Of a stretch of 64,000 bases of DNA, positions 62,443-64,000 are shown piece after piece. The stretch is taken from NCBI GenBank assembly GCA_910583845.1, contig CAJUAB010000013.1, forward strand, positions 3,404 through 67,403. The letters run 5' to 3'. The stretch comes from an uncultured Acetatifactor sp. (lineage in GTDB: Bacteria > Bacillota > Clostridia > Lachnospirales > Lachnospiraceae). The notes beneath the pieces are model-generated. The model did not search any database. It was not told the origin of the DNA and was given only the letters and a program-made list of their open reading frames with translations. A program made the translations under genes and the position numbers. Within the stretch, counting starts at the first letter, position 1, and the number at the start of each line of letters is the position of its first letter.

Positions 62443-62544
62443 GTATGGCTACACAGTATAGCGTCTGCCTCTGCGGAGAGAGGCAGTGTCGGAGCGTAAG
62501 CGGAACTTTGAATTGTCATTACTATTATATAGAAAGGAAAGAGC

Positions 62545-62862
62545 ATGGTATTTAATACAGGTGCCGCTCTGTTGGATGCCATCGTGTTGGCGGTGGTGTC
62601 CAAGGAGCCGGAGGGAACATACGGGTATAAGATTACCCAGGATGTGCGGCAGATCATAGATCTGTCGGAATCCACGCTGTATCCGGTACTGCGCCGTCTA
62701 CAGAAGGACGACTGTCTGGAGGTGTATGACAGGGAGTGCGCGGGACGAAACAGGCGTTACTATAAGGTGACCAGCAGAGGCTGGGCCCAGCTGCAGCTGT
62801 ATGAGAGCGAGTGGCGCAGCTATTCTAAGAAAGTTACCTCGCTGTTTGGAGGGAAGGGTTAA
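62545..62862 (+). CDS. PadR-family transcriptional regulator
   Basis: 105 aa winged-helix regulator. The wHTH contains GTYGYKITQDVRQIIDLSESTLYPVLRRLQKDDCLE and RRYYKVTSRGWAQL, the standard PadR pattern. The start has AAGGAAAG a few bases upstream. It is followed ten bases later by a DUF1700 gene, a pairing widespread in Firmicutes. Two palindromes over its promoter suggest that it represses itself. Confidence 0.93.
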   Translation: MVFNTGAALLDAIVLAVVSKEPEGTYGYKITQDVRQIIDLSESTLYPVLRRLQKDDCLEVYDRECAGRNRRYYKVTSRGWAQLQLYESEWRSYSKKVTSLFGGKG

Positions 62863-62872
62863 GGAGGCAGAA

Positions 62873-63814
62873 ATGAATAAAGTTGAATTTATGAGGCAGC
62901 TGGAGCGTCTGCTGCAAAATATTTCAGAACAGGAACGGCAGGAGGCCCTGCAATATTATGGCGACTATTTTGACGATGCCGGACCGGAGAACGAACAGGC
63001 CGTGCTGGAGGCTCTGGGCAATCCCGCGCGGGTGGCGGAAAATATCAGAAGAGATCTGTATGGAGCAGGCTATGGGGACGGCTATGAGGCCAGGAAGCCT
63101 GTTACGGGCAGAGAACTGACAGAGTATGGTACATTTCCCGAGGAGGCTCAGAACCAGGGGAGCGCCTGGCAGGGCGCGGAAGCCCATAATGCCGCCGCTT
63201 CCGATCCGGCGACGCCGGGTAGCGCGACACATGGCGGTGCCGCGCAGGGGACCAGGCCGCAGAGCGTTGCCCAAAGCGCTGGTATGCGGGGAGCGGGACC
63301 GAAGACTCCCGCTCCCGCAGGTCCCGCTCCGGCGGCCGCCATGGCGGCAAAACCCTGGCCTGCGCCCTCCTGGGGAGGAGCGGGACAGGGCGCTTCGGGC
63401 AGTTCAGCCAAAGAAGGCAAGGGATCAATGTCCAGCGGTACGATCGCGCTGATTGTAATTCTGTGTATCATATGTCTGCCTGTGGGCGCAGGCCTTCTGG
63501 GCGGCGCGCTGGGGCTTGTCGGGAGTATCCTGGGGTGTGTGCTGTGCCTGGCAGTGGCCTGGTTTGTCATGATCTTTGCCTTTGGCATCGCGTCGGTGGT
63601 ATGCATTCTGGCAGGGCTGTTTGTCTGTGTTGTGGGAGTAATGGGCATGGGCTTTCATCCGCTGGCCGGACTGGGGCTTGTGGGAGGCGGTTTCATTGCG
63701 GTGAGTATCGGAATTTTCTTCATGATGGCTGCGGTTGCCATGGCAGGTGTGGCAACCCCGGCGATATTCCGAGGCATCCGCTGGCTGTGCAGACGCATAA
63801 AGAAACTGTTTTAG
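62873..63814 (+). CDS. DUF1700-family membrane protein
   Basis: 313 aa. The N-terminal helical domain (MRQLERLLQNISEQERQEAL, YYGDYFDDAG, ALGNPARVAENIRRDL) is the DUF1700/HAAS-like module. A long Ala/Pro/Gly-rich linker (about 85-185) precedes four to five TM helices rich in Gly (about 187-300) and a basic tail RRIKKLF. GGAGG lies six bases before ATG 62873. It is co-transcribed with the PadR gene, presumably as the regulated envelope protein. Confidence 0.88.
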   Translation: MNKVEFMRQLERLLQNISEQERQEALQYYGDYFDDAGPENEQAVLEALGNPARVAENIRRDLYGAGYGDGYEARKPVTGRELTEYGTFPEEAQNQGSAWQGAEAHNAAASDPATPGSATHGGAAQGTRPQSVAQSAGMRGAGPKTPAPAGPAPAAAMAAKPWPAPSWGGAGQGASGSSAKEGKGSMSSGTIALIVILCIICLPVGAGLLGGALGLVGSILGCVLCLAVAWFVMIFAFGIASVVCILAGLFVCVVGVMGMGFHPLAGLGLVGGGFIAVSIGIFFMMAAVAMAGVATPAIFRGIRWLCRRIKKLF

Positions 63815-63916
63815 AACTTTGAACAGCATGTCCCCGGGTGGTCCGTTGATCAGAGTCTGGAGGCCAGAAAGCATCCAGAGTCTGATCACAGGGGGAGGGC
63901 CATCCGGGGAGATGCG
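63814..63916 (+). repeat. 103-bp tandem repeat, copy 1
   Basis: Begins at the last base of the DUF1700 gene. It includes an inner inverted repeat TGATCAGAGTCTGGA (63847-63861) and TCCAGAGTCTGATCA (63874-63888), one mismatch, so each copy can form a stem. Copy 2 follows at once. Confidence 0.85.
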
Positions 63917-64000
63917 GAACTCTAAACAGCATGTCCTCGGGTGGCCCGTTGATCAGAGTCTGGAGGCCAGAAAGCATCCAGAGTCTGATCACAGGGGGAG
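63917..64000 (+). repeat. 103-bp tandem repeat, copy 2 (cut by the window end)
   Basis: Nearly the same sequence as copy 1 (a few changes in the first 30 bases) with the same stem at 63950-63964 and 63977-63991. Further copies may follow outside the window. Confidence 0.85.

Overview
The window looks like chromosomal DNA of a Gram-positive, probably anaerobic gut clostridium, most likely a Lachnospiraceae member. The reasons are strong GGAGG-type ribosome binding sites, lipoprotein-anchored solute-binding proteins and efflux adaptors, carbohydrate ABC importers of the MalFG type, a PadR/DUF1700 pair, a PPi-type phosphofructokinase, and rather GC-rich coding DNA with AT-rich intergenic islands. 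The species cannot be named from sequence alone. I see no rRNA, tRNA, CRISPR array or insertion-sequence transposase.

Positions 1-46,600 form a large locus for breaking down substituted xylan (arabino-glucuronoxylan). It holds five complete GH43-type proteins (one fused to a CE1-like esterase), a GH31, a GH115 alpha-glucuronidase, a GH8 reducing-end exo-oligoxylanase, an SGNH esterase and a PcRGLX/YetA-like protein. Two AraC regulators sit inside it. The second half has a nine-gene import operon (31,494-44,801) with two solute-binding proteins, two permease pairs, an NHL-repeat protein, a YIP1-family membrane protein and a DUF5696 protein. No importer ATPase is visible in the window, so a shared MsmX-type ATPase is likely. 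Between GH115 and a GH43 lies a MacB-like tripartite ABC system (20,686-28,541) with a double-length adaptor and an ATPase carrying an AbrB-like tail.

Positions 46,700-52,300 hold single genes: a tandem-duplicated U32-like protein, a small XRE regulator, an orphan FliD-like gene on the minus strand, and pfp preceded by a possible small leader ORF.

Positions 52,400-59,311 look like a DNA-repair region. Two LexA-like boxes lie on the promoter of a radical SAM DNA-repair protein whose N-terminus is made of eight 12-residue repeats. It is followed by its cognate TIGR03915-type partner, an HPr-like protein, an unknown protein, and a PD-(D/E)XK nuclease fused to a DinG/XPD-type helicase.

Positions 59,312-64,000 hold an AT-rich, hairpin-rich gap, a GT28 diacylglycerol glycosyltransferase, plsY flanked by an inverted pair of a ~143 bp repeat, a PadR regulator with two palindromic operators on its promoter, a DUF1700 protein, and two tandem copies of a 103 bp repeat at the window edge.
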